Both the position numbers and the translations under genes were made by a program. DNA of 34,992 nucleotides from Bacteroidetes bacterium SW_4_67_19. GTDB taxonomy: Bacteria; Bacteroidota; Rhodothermia; Rhodothermales; Salinibacteraceae. Position 1 is the stretch's first letter; each line of letters starts with the position of its first letter. This document shows positions 8,011 to 15,601 of the stretch, one piece after another. The DNA lies in the NCBI GenBank assembly GCA_003023275.1, contig PXTX01000053.1, positions 13,048 to 48,039 of the forward strand, given 5' to 3'. The notes below the pieces were generated by a model. That model made no database searches, had not been told where the DNA came from, and worked only from the letters and a program-made list of their open reading frames with translations.

Positions 8011-9024
8011 TCAGCGCGTGCCGCTCGCGCTGGCGCTTTCGCTTTCGCCTTCGCCGAAGACCGGGCGTGCAACAATGATGCCGATCTGGCTGTCGACGCC
8101 CTGCACGTAGCGCTGGAGGTCGGGCGAGATTTTGACGCCGCCGCTGGTGGAGGCGTGCAACAGGCCGGTCGTGTCGGCCTTTTTGTAGACGAGGCCGGTG
8201 TGCGTCACGTCGAGCCCGTCGATGTCCGTGGCGGTGGAAATGAGGTCGCCGGCCTTCAGCTTGCCGTAGACCGCCCGAATGCTGTCCTGCGGGACGTAGT
8301 AGTAGTCCATCGTGCGGTTGAGCCGCTTCTCGACCTGCTGAATGCACAGGTACAGGCTGTCGCTTTCGAGCTGCGGGTACTCGCCGCGGTGAGCGCTCAT
8401 GAAGCCGTAGCGCTTGTCCGGGTTGCGCCGCCCGCCGATCTGCCGGGTAATGTTTTTCAAGACGCCCTGCTCCTCGGCTTGCTTGACGAAGGCGGTGTAA
8501 TAGTGCTGGCGGTTGCAGTAGCCGATCTCGCCGTTGCGGTAGCGCAGCCGGCGCGTGTAGTCTTTATACTTGTCGTAGGAATAGCTGCCGTCGTCGACCG
8601 TGCGCACCAGCGCCAGCACGGCTTCGTCGAAGGTGAAGCAGTCGAAGCCGTCGAGCCGGCAGACGAGCTGCTCGGGCGGGTTCTGGTCGAGCGTCTGGTC
8701 GAGCGGCCCCACGAGGTAGGGGCGCCCGAGGAAGTACCGCCCCAGCGCCTGGATGGCCTGGCCGGGGGGGCGCTCGGCCAGGTTCGCGCGGCGCGCAAAG
8801 TGCATCACACGCCGAAAGCGCTCGTTCGTGACGTCGTCGGGGGGAATGTCGGCCACCGTGACCGAATCGGGCGGCGGCATCGTCGGGGCGGCGGGCGACG
8901 GTGCGGCAGTGGAGTCGCCCGCCGTAGGGGACTGCGCGTCGCCGGTGCATCCGGCGGCGGCGGCACTCGCCAGCAGCAAGGCGAAGACAAGGACGAGGCG
9001 GCGACGCGCGAGGAAAGCGTTCAC
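8011..9024 (-). CDS. DUF1460-type lipoprotein (N-acetylmuramoyl-L-alanine amidase-like)
   Basis: Lipobox LLASAAAAGC; YFLGRPYLVGPLDQ...EQLVCRLDGFDCFTFDEAVLALVRT...DYTRRLRYRNGEIGYCNRQHYYTAF...GLDVTHTGLVYKK...HASTSGGVKISPDLQRYV. Confidence 0.8.
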   Translation of the reverse strand: MNAFLARRRLVLVFALLLASAAAAGCTGDAQSPTAGDSTAAPSPAAPTMPPPDSVTVADIPPDDVTNERFRRVMHFARRANLAERPPGQAIQALGRYFLGRPYLVGPLDQTLDQNPPEQLVCRLDGFDCFTFDEAVLALVRTVDDGSYSYDKYKDYTRRLRYRNGEIGYCNRQHYYTAFVKQAEEQGVLKNITRQIGGRRNPDKRYGFMSAHRGEYPQLESDSLYLCIQQVEKRLNRTMDYYYVPQDSIRAVYGKLKAGDLISTATDIDGLDVTHTGLVYKKADTTGLLHASTSGGVKISPDLQRYVQGVDSQIGIIVARPVFGEGESESASASGTR

Positions 9025-9097
9025 GTGGACTGGTGGATGGGAGATGGTAGACCGTGGAGGGGTCTCGAGCAGGTCAGCGAAACGACGTTTGCCGACC

Positions 9098-9257
9098 GAT
9101 GACGGACCGTGGACGAGGAACCGTGGACGACGGACGTTCGGGTCGCGGGTATCGTCTTATCGTCGTCCGTTCGTCGTCGCCGCCGGAATCGTTAGCGTAC
9201 TTTTCTGGAGCGATATCATCGGTTGGGGCGACCGCCGTCTACCGTCCGCCGTCCGCC
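9098..9257. repeat. GGACGG-type short-period inverted-arm element between aat and the DUF1460 gene
   Basis: GATGACGGACCGTGGACGAGGAACCGTGGACGACGGACG ... ACCGCCGTCTACCGTCCGCCGTCCG; the right arm overlaps the aat stop codon. Confidence 0.75.
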
Positions 9258-9943
9258 TGCAAAGACGCCTCGGGGGGAGGATCTGTTTCCCCCACAGGAT
9301 CTGTTTCCCCCACAGGATCTGTTTCCCCCACCGAGTCGCCCGCCGCCGGGTTGCCCCACGTCACGTCGGCGCGGAGAGCCCGGGCCAGGCGGCGCTGGTA
9401 CTCCTCACGCGGAATCTCGACCGCGCCAAACTGTTCGAGATGCGGATTCGAATACTGCGTGTCCAGGAGCCGGTAGCCGCGCCGCCGCAGCCGGCGCACC
9501 AGGTGCACGAGCGCCACCTTCGAGGCGTTGGACTTCCGAAAAAACATGGACTCGCCAAAGAAGGCGCCGCCCAGCGCCACCCCGTACAGCCCGCCGGCCA
9601 GTTCTCCCTCGTCGGTCCAGGCTTCGACGCTGTGGGCCTTGCCGGCGCGGTGGAGCGCCCGATAGGCCCGCTGGATGCGCGGCGTGATCCAGGTGCGCTC
9701 GCGGTCGGCGCAGGCGGCGATGACGCGGTCGAAGGCGCGGTCAGCGGTCACGCGAAAGCGTTCCTGACGAACGATCCGGGCGAGGCTGGAGGGGACGTGA
9801 AAACCTCGCCCGAGCGGCAGGAGGCCGCGCGGGTCGGGCGCGTACCAGCGCACCACCCCCGTCTGCGTGTCGTCGCCCATTGGGAAAATCCCGGCGCAGT
9901 ACGCGCGCACCAACCCCTCCGGCGTCAGCTCCTCCGGTTCCAT
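9239..9943 (-). CDS. aat: Leucyl/phenylalanyl-tRNA--protein transferase
   Basis: MEPEELTPEGLVRAYCAGIFPMGDD...VRWYAPDPRGLLPL...WITPRIQRAYRALHRAGKAHSVEAWTDEGELAGGLYGVALGGAFFGESMFFRKSNASKVALVHLV...LLDTQYSNPHLEQFGAVEIPREEYQRRL. Confidence 0.93.
   Translation of the reverse strand: MEPEELTPEGLVRAYCAGIFPMGDDTQTGVVRWYAPDPRGLLPLGRGFHVPSSLARIVRQERFRVTADRAFDRVIAACADRERTWITPRIQRAYRALHRAGKAHSVEAWTDEGELAGGLYGVALGGAFFGESMFFRKSNASKVALVHLVRRLRRRGYRLLDTQYSNPHLEQFGAVEIPREEYQRRLARALRADVTWGNPAAGDSVGETDPVGETDPVGETDPPPEASLQADGGR
9279..9331 (-). repeat. 18-bp x3 tandem repeat in the aat 3' end encoding VGETDP
   Basis: GGATCTGTTTCCCCCACA repeated; protein tail VGETDPVGETDPVGETDP. Confidence 0.9.
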
Positions 9944-10222
9944 GCTGGTTAGCTGGTTTGGCTGGTTAGCAAAAATAAAACGGCGCTCACTGCTGTACAG
10001 TTTATATTGTTTTTTGAAAAATCCCTTTCCCGGCATGTCATAGTATGTTGCTGGAGACGCCTTTCGAGGCGAATAAGACCGTCTTGTCATTTGGTCAAGA
10101 AGCGTTCACTCGGAAACGCGTTGAACGACCGTTCGGGATGACCCCTTTTTTCGGGGTTGTACCACGACCGGCGCCGCCCCGTGCAAGGAGACGACGCCGG
10201 CCGACCAACGCAAACGCTTGGC

Positions 10223-11290
10223 TTACAGCAGCGGCACGCCGCGCTCTTGCATCGCCTCGACCGTCTCGTCGGGCCAGGCGCTCGGCTGGACCTCGCCGAT
10301 GTGGGCCTTCTTGAGCAGAAACATCGCCACGCGCGACTGCCCGATGCCGCCGCCCACCGAGAGCGGAAGCGTCCCGTCGAGGATGCGCTCGCGGTAGGGC
10401 AACGTGTCGTCTTCGTCGCGTCCGACGATCTCCATCTGCTCGGCCAGCGCCTCGGCGTCGACGCGGATGCCCATCGAGGAGAGCTCCAGAGCGGTCTCGC
10501 GCACGTCGTCCCATACGATGATGTCGCCGTTGAGGCCGGGGCCTTTCTCGGTGGGCGTCACCCAGTCGTCGTAATCGACGGCGCGCAGGTCGTGCGGCTC
10601 GCCGCTCTGCGGAAGCGGATGCCCGATGCCCAGCACGAAGGCCGCGCCTTCCTGGCGGGCCAGTTCTTCCTCACGCTCCTCGGGCGAGAGCTCGGGCATG
10701 AGGCGCTCCAGTTCCTCGGTGTGGACGAACGGGATCTCGTCGGGCAGTCGGCCGCCGCCGGGGCCGCCGTCGTCCCCGAGGGCGGGAAAGGCGCCCGTCA
10801 CGTCGTCGATGGCGGTGCGGAGCGCGGCGTAGATGCGGCTGACGATCTCCTGGAGGTGCGCCAGGGTGCGCTGGTCGGCGGTCAGCACGCGCTCCCAGTC
10901 CCACTGGTCGACGTGGATGCTGCGCGTCGCGTCGACGGCTTCGTCTTTGCGGATGGCGCGCAGCTCGGCGAGAATGCCGCGCCCGACCGGGAGGTCGTAG
11001 CGATGCAGCTGCTGGCGCTTCCACTTCGCGAGACTGTGGACGATTTCGTAGTCGCGTCCGTCGAACTGCGCGGTGAAGCCGACCGGCTCCTGGGTGCCGG
11101 CCAGGTCGTCTTGCAGGCCGGTGCCCTTGCGCAGCGCCCAGGGCGCGTAGAAGGATTGCAGGTCGAGCCGTTCGGTCAGCTCGCGCTCGAAGGCGCTCTT
11201 CGCGAGCGTGAGCGCTTCCTGCGTCTCGCGCAGGTCCAGAACGGGCGTGTAGTCGTCGGCGAGCGTCGGGGGAGTGATGGTGGTCTCCAT
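10223..11290 (-). CDS. asnA: Aspartate--ammonia ligase (asparagine synthetase A)
   Basis: TLAKSAFERELTERLDLQSFYAPWALRKGTGLQDDLAGTQEPVGF...YEIVHSLAKWKRQQLHRYDLPVGRGILAELRAIRKDE...HVDQWDWERV...GGGIGQSRVAMFLLKKAHIGEVQ. Confidence 0.95.
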   Translation of the reverse strand: METTITPPTLADDYTPVLDLRETQEALTLAKSAFERELTERLDLQSFYAPWALRKGTGLQDDLAGTQEPVGFTAQFDGRDYEIVHSLAKWKRQQLHRYDLPVGRGILAELRAIRKDEAVDATRSIHVDQWDWERVLTADQRTLAHLQEIVSRIYAALRTAIDDVTGAFPALGDDGGPGGGRLPDEIPFVHTEELERLMPELSPEEREEELARQEGAAFVLGIGHPLPQSGEPHDLRAVDYDDWVTPTEKGPGLNGDIIVWDDVRETALELSSMGIRVDAEALAEQMEIVGRDEDDTLPYRERILDGTLPLSVGGGIGQSRVAMFLLKKAHIGEVQPSAWPDETVEAMQERGVPLL

Positions 11291-11359
11291 GGTTCGGGAG
11301 GAGGTTGAGGTTGAGAGAAAAGGCCCGTCCTCGCCCGAACGCCGGCTGCGGTTCGTCCC

Positions 11360-11393
11360 AAAACAGGAAAACCCACCGGCGTCGGCCGGCGGG
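11360..11393 (-). terminator. Rho-independent attenuator terminator in the asnA leader
   Basis: Minus strand CCCGCCGGC-CGAC-GCCGGTGGG-TTTTCCTGTTTT: 9-bp stem (one G-U) plus U-rich tract, about 70 nt before the asnA ATG. Confidence 0.8.
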
Positions 11394-11430
11394 CACGCTG
11401 TGAAGAAAGCTATGGGAAAGCAGCCTCTCG

Positions 11431-11586
11431 TTACGAGTCACCGGCACGCGAGAACGCGCGATTATTCGACGAACCATTATTCAGATTCGACGCCGGATTC
11501 AGATTGACCCCCACCGGGCCGAGGTGTCCCTGCACGGGACGGCCTGTGCCGTTCGGAGCGGTCGTCGTGTGGAGGCGCTTGCTCAT
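11431..11586 (-). CDS. Putative Asn-rich regulatory leader peptide for asnA (51 aa)
   Basis: MSKRLHTTTAPNGTGRPVQGHLGPVGVNLNPASNLNNGSSNNRAFSRAGDS*; 7 of residues 28-42 are Asn, all AAT, in a GC-rich genome; followed by an attenuator hairpin and asnA. Confidence 0.85.
   Translation of the reverse strand: MSKRLHTTTAPNGTGRPVQGHLGPVGVNLNPASNLNNGSSNNRAFSRAGDS
11439..11445 (-). promoter_or_regulatory. Candidate antiterminator arm in the last codons of the Asn leader peptide
   Basis: Minus GCCGGTG can pair with CGCCGGC (11385-11391), the 5' arm of the terminator (7 bp, one G-U). Confidence 0.65.
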
Positions 11587-11591
11587 AGCAA

Positions 11592-11635
11592 TTTTGAGAA
11601 TAGCCGCCGCACGGGGGCACTTGCAAACGCTCAAG
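11592..11635 (-). promoter_or_regulatory. Candidate sigma70-like promoter for the asnA leader
   Basis: Minus strand TTGCAA - 18 nt - TATTCT, about 10 nt before the leader ATG (near-leaderless transcript predicted). Confidence 0.4.
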
Positions 11636-11772
11636 TATGAACAATTTATTAATGACATGCCTGTCCTCACCGGACAACGGTTCCCTCGTGAAGGTCCTCC
11701 TTTGCAGAAACTCGTTGCAGAGCGGGCGGGTATGATCGCCGCGTTTCGTCTCGCCACGACCGCTCGCCTGCC

Positions 11773-12270
11773 ATGCCGATCACCTTTTCTCCCGTCGTGC
11801 GCAACGCCTGGGGCGATGAGGTCGCCGACGAGGTCGCCCGCGTGCTCGACGAGACGTTCGAGCAGCGCACCGTCTCGCGCGAGGAGTGGCGCGAAGTACT
11901 CGGCCGGCTCGACCGCGTCGAAGAGCATCTCGACCACCTCGGTGAGGAAGTGAGCCACCAGCGCCGCGAGATCGGCGATTTGCGTCGCGAGATGAACGAG
12001 CGCTTCGACGCGATGAACGAGCGCTTCGACGCGATGAACGCGCGCCTCGACGAGCGCCTCGACCAGCAGAGCACGCAGTTCGACAAGCGCTTCGAGACGA
12101 CGAACGAACGCATCGACAAAACGAACGAGCGCATCGACGCGATGAACGAACGCTTCGACGCGATGAACGAAGCGATGCGCGTGCAAACGCGCTGGACGAT
12201 TGGCACGATTGCGCTGTTCGGCACGATCATCACGGTGCTGATCGCTGTCGTGGAGTTCGCCGCTGGATGA
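11773..12270 (+). CDS. Small coiled-coil protein with C-terminal transmembrane helix
   Basis: Heptad repeats NERFDAMNERFDAMNARLDERLD...TNERIDKTNERIDAMNERFDAMN followed by IGTIALFGTIITVLIAVVEFAAG. Confidence 0.8.
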   Translation: MPITFSPVVRNAWGDEVADEVARVLDETFEQRTVSREEWREVLGRLDRVEEHLDHLGEEVSHQRREIGDLRREMNERFDAMNERFDAMNARLDERLDQQSTQFDKRFETTNERIDKTNERIDAMNERFDAMNEAMRVQTRWTIGTIALFGTIITVLIAVVEFAAG

Positions 12271-12277
12271 AAAAAGG

Positions 12278-12295
12278 AACGCCCGGCGTTTTGCT
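12278..12295 (+). terminator. Small hairpin terminator after the coiled-coil gene
   Basis: AACGC-CCG-GCGTT followed by TTGCTCTTCTCG; preceded by A-tract. Confidence 0.35.
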
Positions 12296-12322
12296 CTTCT
12301 CGTTTTCTTAACGCCGCCGGGG

Positions 12323-12352
12323 TGGACGAACGCGGCTTTCCCCTTTTATATA
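12323..12352 (+). promoter_or_regulatory. Candidate promoter for the pheA leader
   Basis: TGGACG - 18 nt - TATATA, with the leader ATG at 12359 (leaderless or near-leaderless). Confidence 0.4.
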
Positions 12353-12358
12353 AAAACC

Positions 12359-12484
12359 ATGCGACTTGCTCACTTCCGTTTCGGTGCGCTCCTCGCCGGC
12401 TCCGGCCGTACGGGGCTGTCGTATCGTTTCGCCCGTTTTGTCAAATCTGCGTATTTTGCGTTTACGCGGCCCGGCGGGAGATAA
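12359..12484 (+). CDS. pheL: Putative Phe-rich regulatory leader peptide for pheA (41 aa; pheL-like)
   Basis: MRLAHFRFGALLAGSGRTGLSYRFARFVKSAYFAFTRPGGR*; 6 Phe and 2 Tyr, clustered just before the attenuator arms. Confidence 0.85.
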   Translation: MRLAHFRFGALLAGSGRTGLSYRFARFVKSAYFAFTRPGGR

Positions 12485-12548
12485 GAGCGAAGCGACGTTT
12501 CGTCCTCCTCTGCTCCCGCCGGCGCCTCGACGCCCCGGCGGGATTTTT
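12470..12548 (+). terminator. pheA attenuator: alternative antiterminator (12471-12480/12513-12522) and terminator (12515-12522/12535-12542 + U-tract)
   Basis: CCGGCGGGAG pairs with CTCCCGCCGG (10 bp); CCCGCCGG pairs with CCGGCGGG (8 bp) followed by ATTTTT. Confidence 0.85.
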
Positions 12549-12612
12549 CGTGCGCCGCCGGGCTTCGACTGACGGTGGGACGTGTTCTCTTCCCATCCAT
12601 CCGCCCTTTCCC

Positions 12613-13794
12613 ATGTCCAGCGATCTGCAAAGCACGCGCGAGCGCCTCGACGCGATCGACCGCCAGCTCATCGAAGCGCTCGCCGACCGCCAGGAACTCA
12701 TCGACGAGGTCGCCACTGCCAAAGCGAGCAATGACAAAGCGGGCACTGACCGCCCCGCGGACGTGCACGACCCGGAGCGCGAGGCGGAAATCCTCGACCG
12801 CCTCCGCGAGAAGGCGCGCGAGGCCGGGTTGCCCCCTTCGCTCGTCTCCGACCTCTACGAGCGCATCTTCGCCCACTCCGTGCGCCACCAGGTCGACCAC
12901 CTGCTCGAGGCGCAGAACCCCGACCGTGCCGCCGCCGAGGAACTGGTCGTGGCCTATCAGGGGTCGGACGGCGCCTACAGCCACCTCGCCGCCGAGAATC
13001 ACTTTGGCGCGTACGCCGAGGCGCTCACCTGCCGGGGCTACCAGACGTTCAAGGAAGCCGTCGAGGCCGTCGAGCAGGGCGAAGCGCGCTACGCCATACT
13101 GCCGGTCGAAAACACGACCGCCGGCTCGATCAACGAGACGTACGACCTTTTGGCCGATCGCCAGCTGCACGTGGTCGGTGAGGAGGTGCTGCCCATCCGC
13201 CACTGCCTGATGGGGCCGGAGGCGGTGCCGACCCGTTCGCTGGAGCACATCTACTCGCACCCGCAGGCCATCGCGCAGTGCAGCGACTTTCTGGCCTCGC
13301 TGGACGGTCCCGCGCCGCAGACGTACCTCGACACGGCGCTGGCGGCCAAGAAGGTGCGCGACGACGACGACCCGGCGCAGGGCGCCATCGCCAGCCGCCA
13401 CGCCGCCGAGCGCCACGGCCTGCACGTGCTCGAAGACGACATCGCCAACCAGCCGGAAAACTACACGCGCTGGATGGTCATTGCGCGGGAGGCCATTCAG
13501 TGCGACGAGCGCCTGCCCTGCAAGACGTCGCTCGTCTTCTCGACGCGCAACGAGGACGGCGCGCTGGTGCAGTGCCTCGGCGCGCTGGCCGCCCACGGGG
13601 TCAACGCTACCAAGCTGGAGTCGCGCCCGCAGCTGCACCGCCCGTGGACCTACCGCTTCTTTCTCGACATCGAAGGCCACGCCGCCTCCGACGAGGTCGC
13701 CGCCGCACTGGACGACCTGCGCGACGAGGCGCGCGATATTCGCGTCCTGGGCACGTACCCGTCGCCGCGCACGCCGGGGGGGCGTGATTCGTGA
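12613..13794 (+). CDS. pheA: Bifunctional chorismate mutase / prephenate dehydratase with ACT domain (P-protein)
   Basis: MSSDLQSTRERLDAIDRQLIEALADRQELIDEVA...AYQGSDGAYSHLAAENHFG...AILPVENTTAGSINETYDLL...HPQAIAQCSDFL...ACT: KTSLVFSTRNEDGALVQCLGALAAHGVNATKLESRPQLHRPWTYRFFLDIEGH. Confidence 0.95.
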   Translation: MSSDLQSTRERLDAIDRQLIEALADRQELIDEVATAKASNDKAGTDRPADVHDPEREAEILDRLREKAREAGLPPSLVSDLYERIFAHSVRHQVDHLLEAQNPDRAAAEELVVAYQGSDGAYSHLAAENHFGAYAEALTCRGYQTFKEAVEAVEQGEARYAILPVENTTAGSINETYDLLADRQLHVVGEEVLPIRHCLMGPEAVPTRSLEHIYSHPQAIAQCSDFLASLDGPAPQTYLDTALAAKKVRDDDDPAQGAIASRHAAERHGLHVLEDDIANQPENYTRWMVIAREAIQCDERLPCKTSLVFSTRNEDGALVQCLGALAAHGVNATKLESRPQLHRPWTYRFFLDIEGHAASDEVAAALDDLRDEARDIRVLGTYPSPRTPGGRDS

Positions 13795-13938
13795 CGCGTG
13801 ATTGAAGCCAGACCGATTCGCTCGCGCTCTGATTTACTGGCGACGTCCATCGGCCAAAGATGCTGCCCCGAATCTTCTTTCGACGACTGTAGCAAGCAAC
13901 CTCACGCATCATGCAACACGCATCACGCAACACGCATC
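13782..13938. repeat. TGCGT/ACGCA inverted-arm element between convergent pheA and phoD-like genes
   Basis: GCGTGATTCGTGACGCGTGATTGA ... CACGCATCATGCAACACGCATCACGCAACACGCATCC; loop shares CGA(A/T)TCGCT(T/C)GCGCTCTG with the 5382-5548 element. Confidence 0.85.
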
Positions 13939-13943
13939 CCGTC

Positions 13944-15347
13944 TCACTCCACCGTCAGGTCATTTGCCTCCACGGTGCGCTCCCAGCGTAGCTTCCCGCC
14001 CGCGTCGTAGGTGCGCATCACCAGGCGGCGGTCGTCGCGGGGACCGCGAAAGGTGAGCGTGCCGAAGTTGCGCTCGACGACGAGCGTGCCGTCCACGCGC
14101 AGCGGGTTCTCGGCCTCGGGGCCTTCGCGCACGTTGCCCACGCCCGCAGTCAGCGGCGAGTTGGTAAAGTCGTAGAGCGGGTACGCGCCCTCTCGCTGTG
14201 TTCGCAAAAGCTCGGTGTGGTGGCGGTCGCCGCTGAGGAAGACCACCCCCTCGATCTCGCGCTCTTCGATAGCGTTCATCAGGCGCTCGTAGTCCTGGGG
14301 GAAGCGCGCGAGCGTTTCGTAGCGGTCGAAGCGGTTGAGGATCTGCCCCCCGTTGGCCACGACCTTGAAGGCGGCCTCGCTGGTCGTGAGCGCGTCGATG
14401 AGCCACTGGAGCTGGTCGTCGCCCCACATGGTCTTGTCCGCCTCGCGCGGGGCGGAGTTGGGAGAGCGATGGTAGCGGTCGTCCAGTAGAAAGAAGTCGA
14501 CGCCGTTCCAGCTGAACTGCGTAAAGACGCCCGGCTCGGACGGCAGGCCGTAGCTGGGGTTGGCCCAGTAGCGTTTGAACACCTCCAGCGAGGTTTCTTT
14601 CAGATGGTAGGAGCGGTTCGCGTTGTTGGGGCCGTAGTCGTGGTCGTCCCAGGTGGCGTAGTGATGCGCCGTCGCCAGCAGGGGCTGCATCTCGGGGATG
14701 GCGCGCGTGCGGGCATAGCGGTCGCCCATCACCAGCGGGGCGTCGAAGTCGCCGGTGCGGTAATAGACGTTGTCGCCGAGCCACAGCATCAGGCGCGGGT
14801 CCAGCCGGGCGATTTCTTCGAAGATGCGGTAGCCGCCGCCGTAGGGATCGCCGGGGCGGTCGAAGCGCGGGTCGTTGACGTAATTGCACGAGCCGAAGGC
14901 CACCGTGAAGGCCGGCGGGTCGCGGCGGTACTGCCACAGCGCTTCCGTCTCGAAGCGCAGCGGATAGGGGCGCTGGATGGTCTCGCCGTCGATCTTCACC
15001 GCGTAGGCGTAGGTCTGGCCCGGCTCCAGGTCGGTCAGGTGAAAGGTGCGGGCGAAGTCGTTTTCTTTTTGCATCCGCCGCACCGGCGTGGCGAGCGTGC
15101 TGTCGGGGGTCGCGGCGTGCCAGTAGCGGATGCGCACGCGCGCCGGGCCGTCGGTCTGGAGCCAGAGCGCGGTGGTGCGGTGCGTGCCGTGCCCTACCAT
15201 GGGGCCGGAGCGAAGCGGCCCGTCGACCCCGACGTCGCGGCCCGTCTGCTGCGCACGAGCGGGGACGGCGAGCAGGAACGCGGCGGCGATCAGGGCAGCG
15301 AAAAGCGGCGGGGCGAAGCGCGCGCTTCGCCAGCGAAAACGGGTCAT
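13944..15347 (-). CDS. PhoD-like alkaline phosphatase (exported)
   Basis: Signal peptide; FTVAFGSCNYVNDPRFD...MLWLGDNVYYRTGDFD...ATWDDHDYGPNNAN...FFLLDDRYHRS...GVVFLSGDRHHTELL. Confidence 0.88.
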   Translation of the reverse strand: MTRFRWRSARFAPPLFAALIAAAFLLAVPARAQQTGRDVGVDGPLRSGPMVGHGTHRTTALWLQTDGPARVRIRYWHAATPDSTLATPVRRMQKENDFARTFHLTDLEPGQTYAYAVKIDGETIQRPYPLRFETEALWQYRRDPPAFTVAFGSCNYVNDPRFDRPGDPYGGGYRIFEEIARLDPRLMLWLGDNVYYRTGDFDAPLVMGDRYARTRAIPEMQPLLATAHHYATWDDHDYGPNNANRSYHLKETSLEVFKRYWANPSYGLPSEPGVFTQFSWNGVDFFLLDDRYHRSPNSAPREADKTMWGDDQLQWLIDALTTSEAAFKVVANGGQILNRFDRYETLARFPQDYERLMNAIEEREIEGVVFLSGDRHHTELLRTQREGAYPLYDFTNSPLTAGVGNVREGPEAENPLRVDGTLVVERNFGTLTFRGPRDDRRLVMRTYDAGGKLRWERTVEANDLTVE

Positions 15348-15565
15348 GCGGTACGTCGAGGCGGGGGAGAGAAAGAGTGCGTTTGCCCCCAATCTATTTG
15401 CAACCAATCTAAACGACAAACGAGCGCCCACAAAAAGCCTTTCGCGTAAAAATGTTGCTCGATACGGCGTCTTTGCTGCCCCGCGCTTGCACAGGGGGGC
15501 GGCTCTGTGCGTAGTTGGAGGCTGCTGGCCTGCTGCCCTGCATGTTCCCGTCAGCAGGATTCTGC

Positions 15566-15601
15566 AAAAGCGGCCTTGTCCCTAAAAGCGGCCTTTTCCC
15601 T
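15566..15601 (+). repeat. Direct tandem repeat (18 bp x2) upstream of murJ
   Basis: AAAAGCGGCCTTGTCCCT / AAAAGCGGCCTTTTCCCT, one mismatch. Confidence 0.85.

Noticed and set aside
9239-10090. N-terminally extended Aat starting at 10090 (MTRRSYSPRKASPATYYDMPGKGFFKKQ...)
   Set aside because: The extension reads through AT-rich promoter-like sequence and a repeat arm; ATG at 9943 fits the conserved Aat start.
12322-12612. 97-residue N-terminal extension of the PheA ORF
   Set aside because: This stretch spans the Phe leader ORF (different frame), antiterminator and terminator; chorismate mutase homology starts at 12613.
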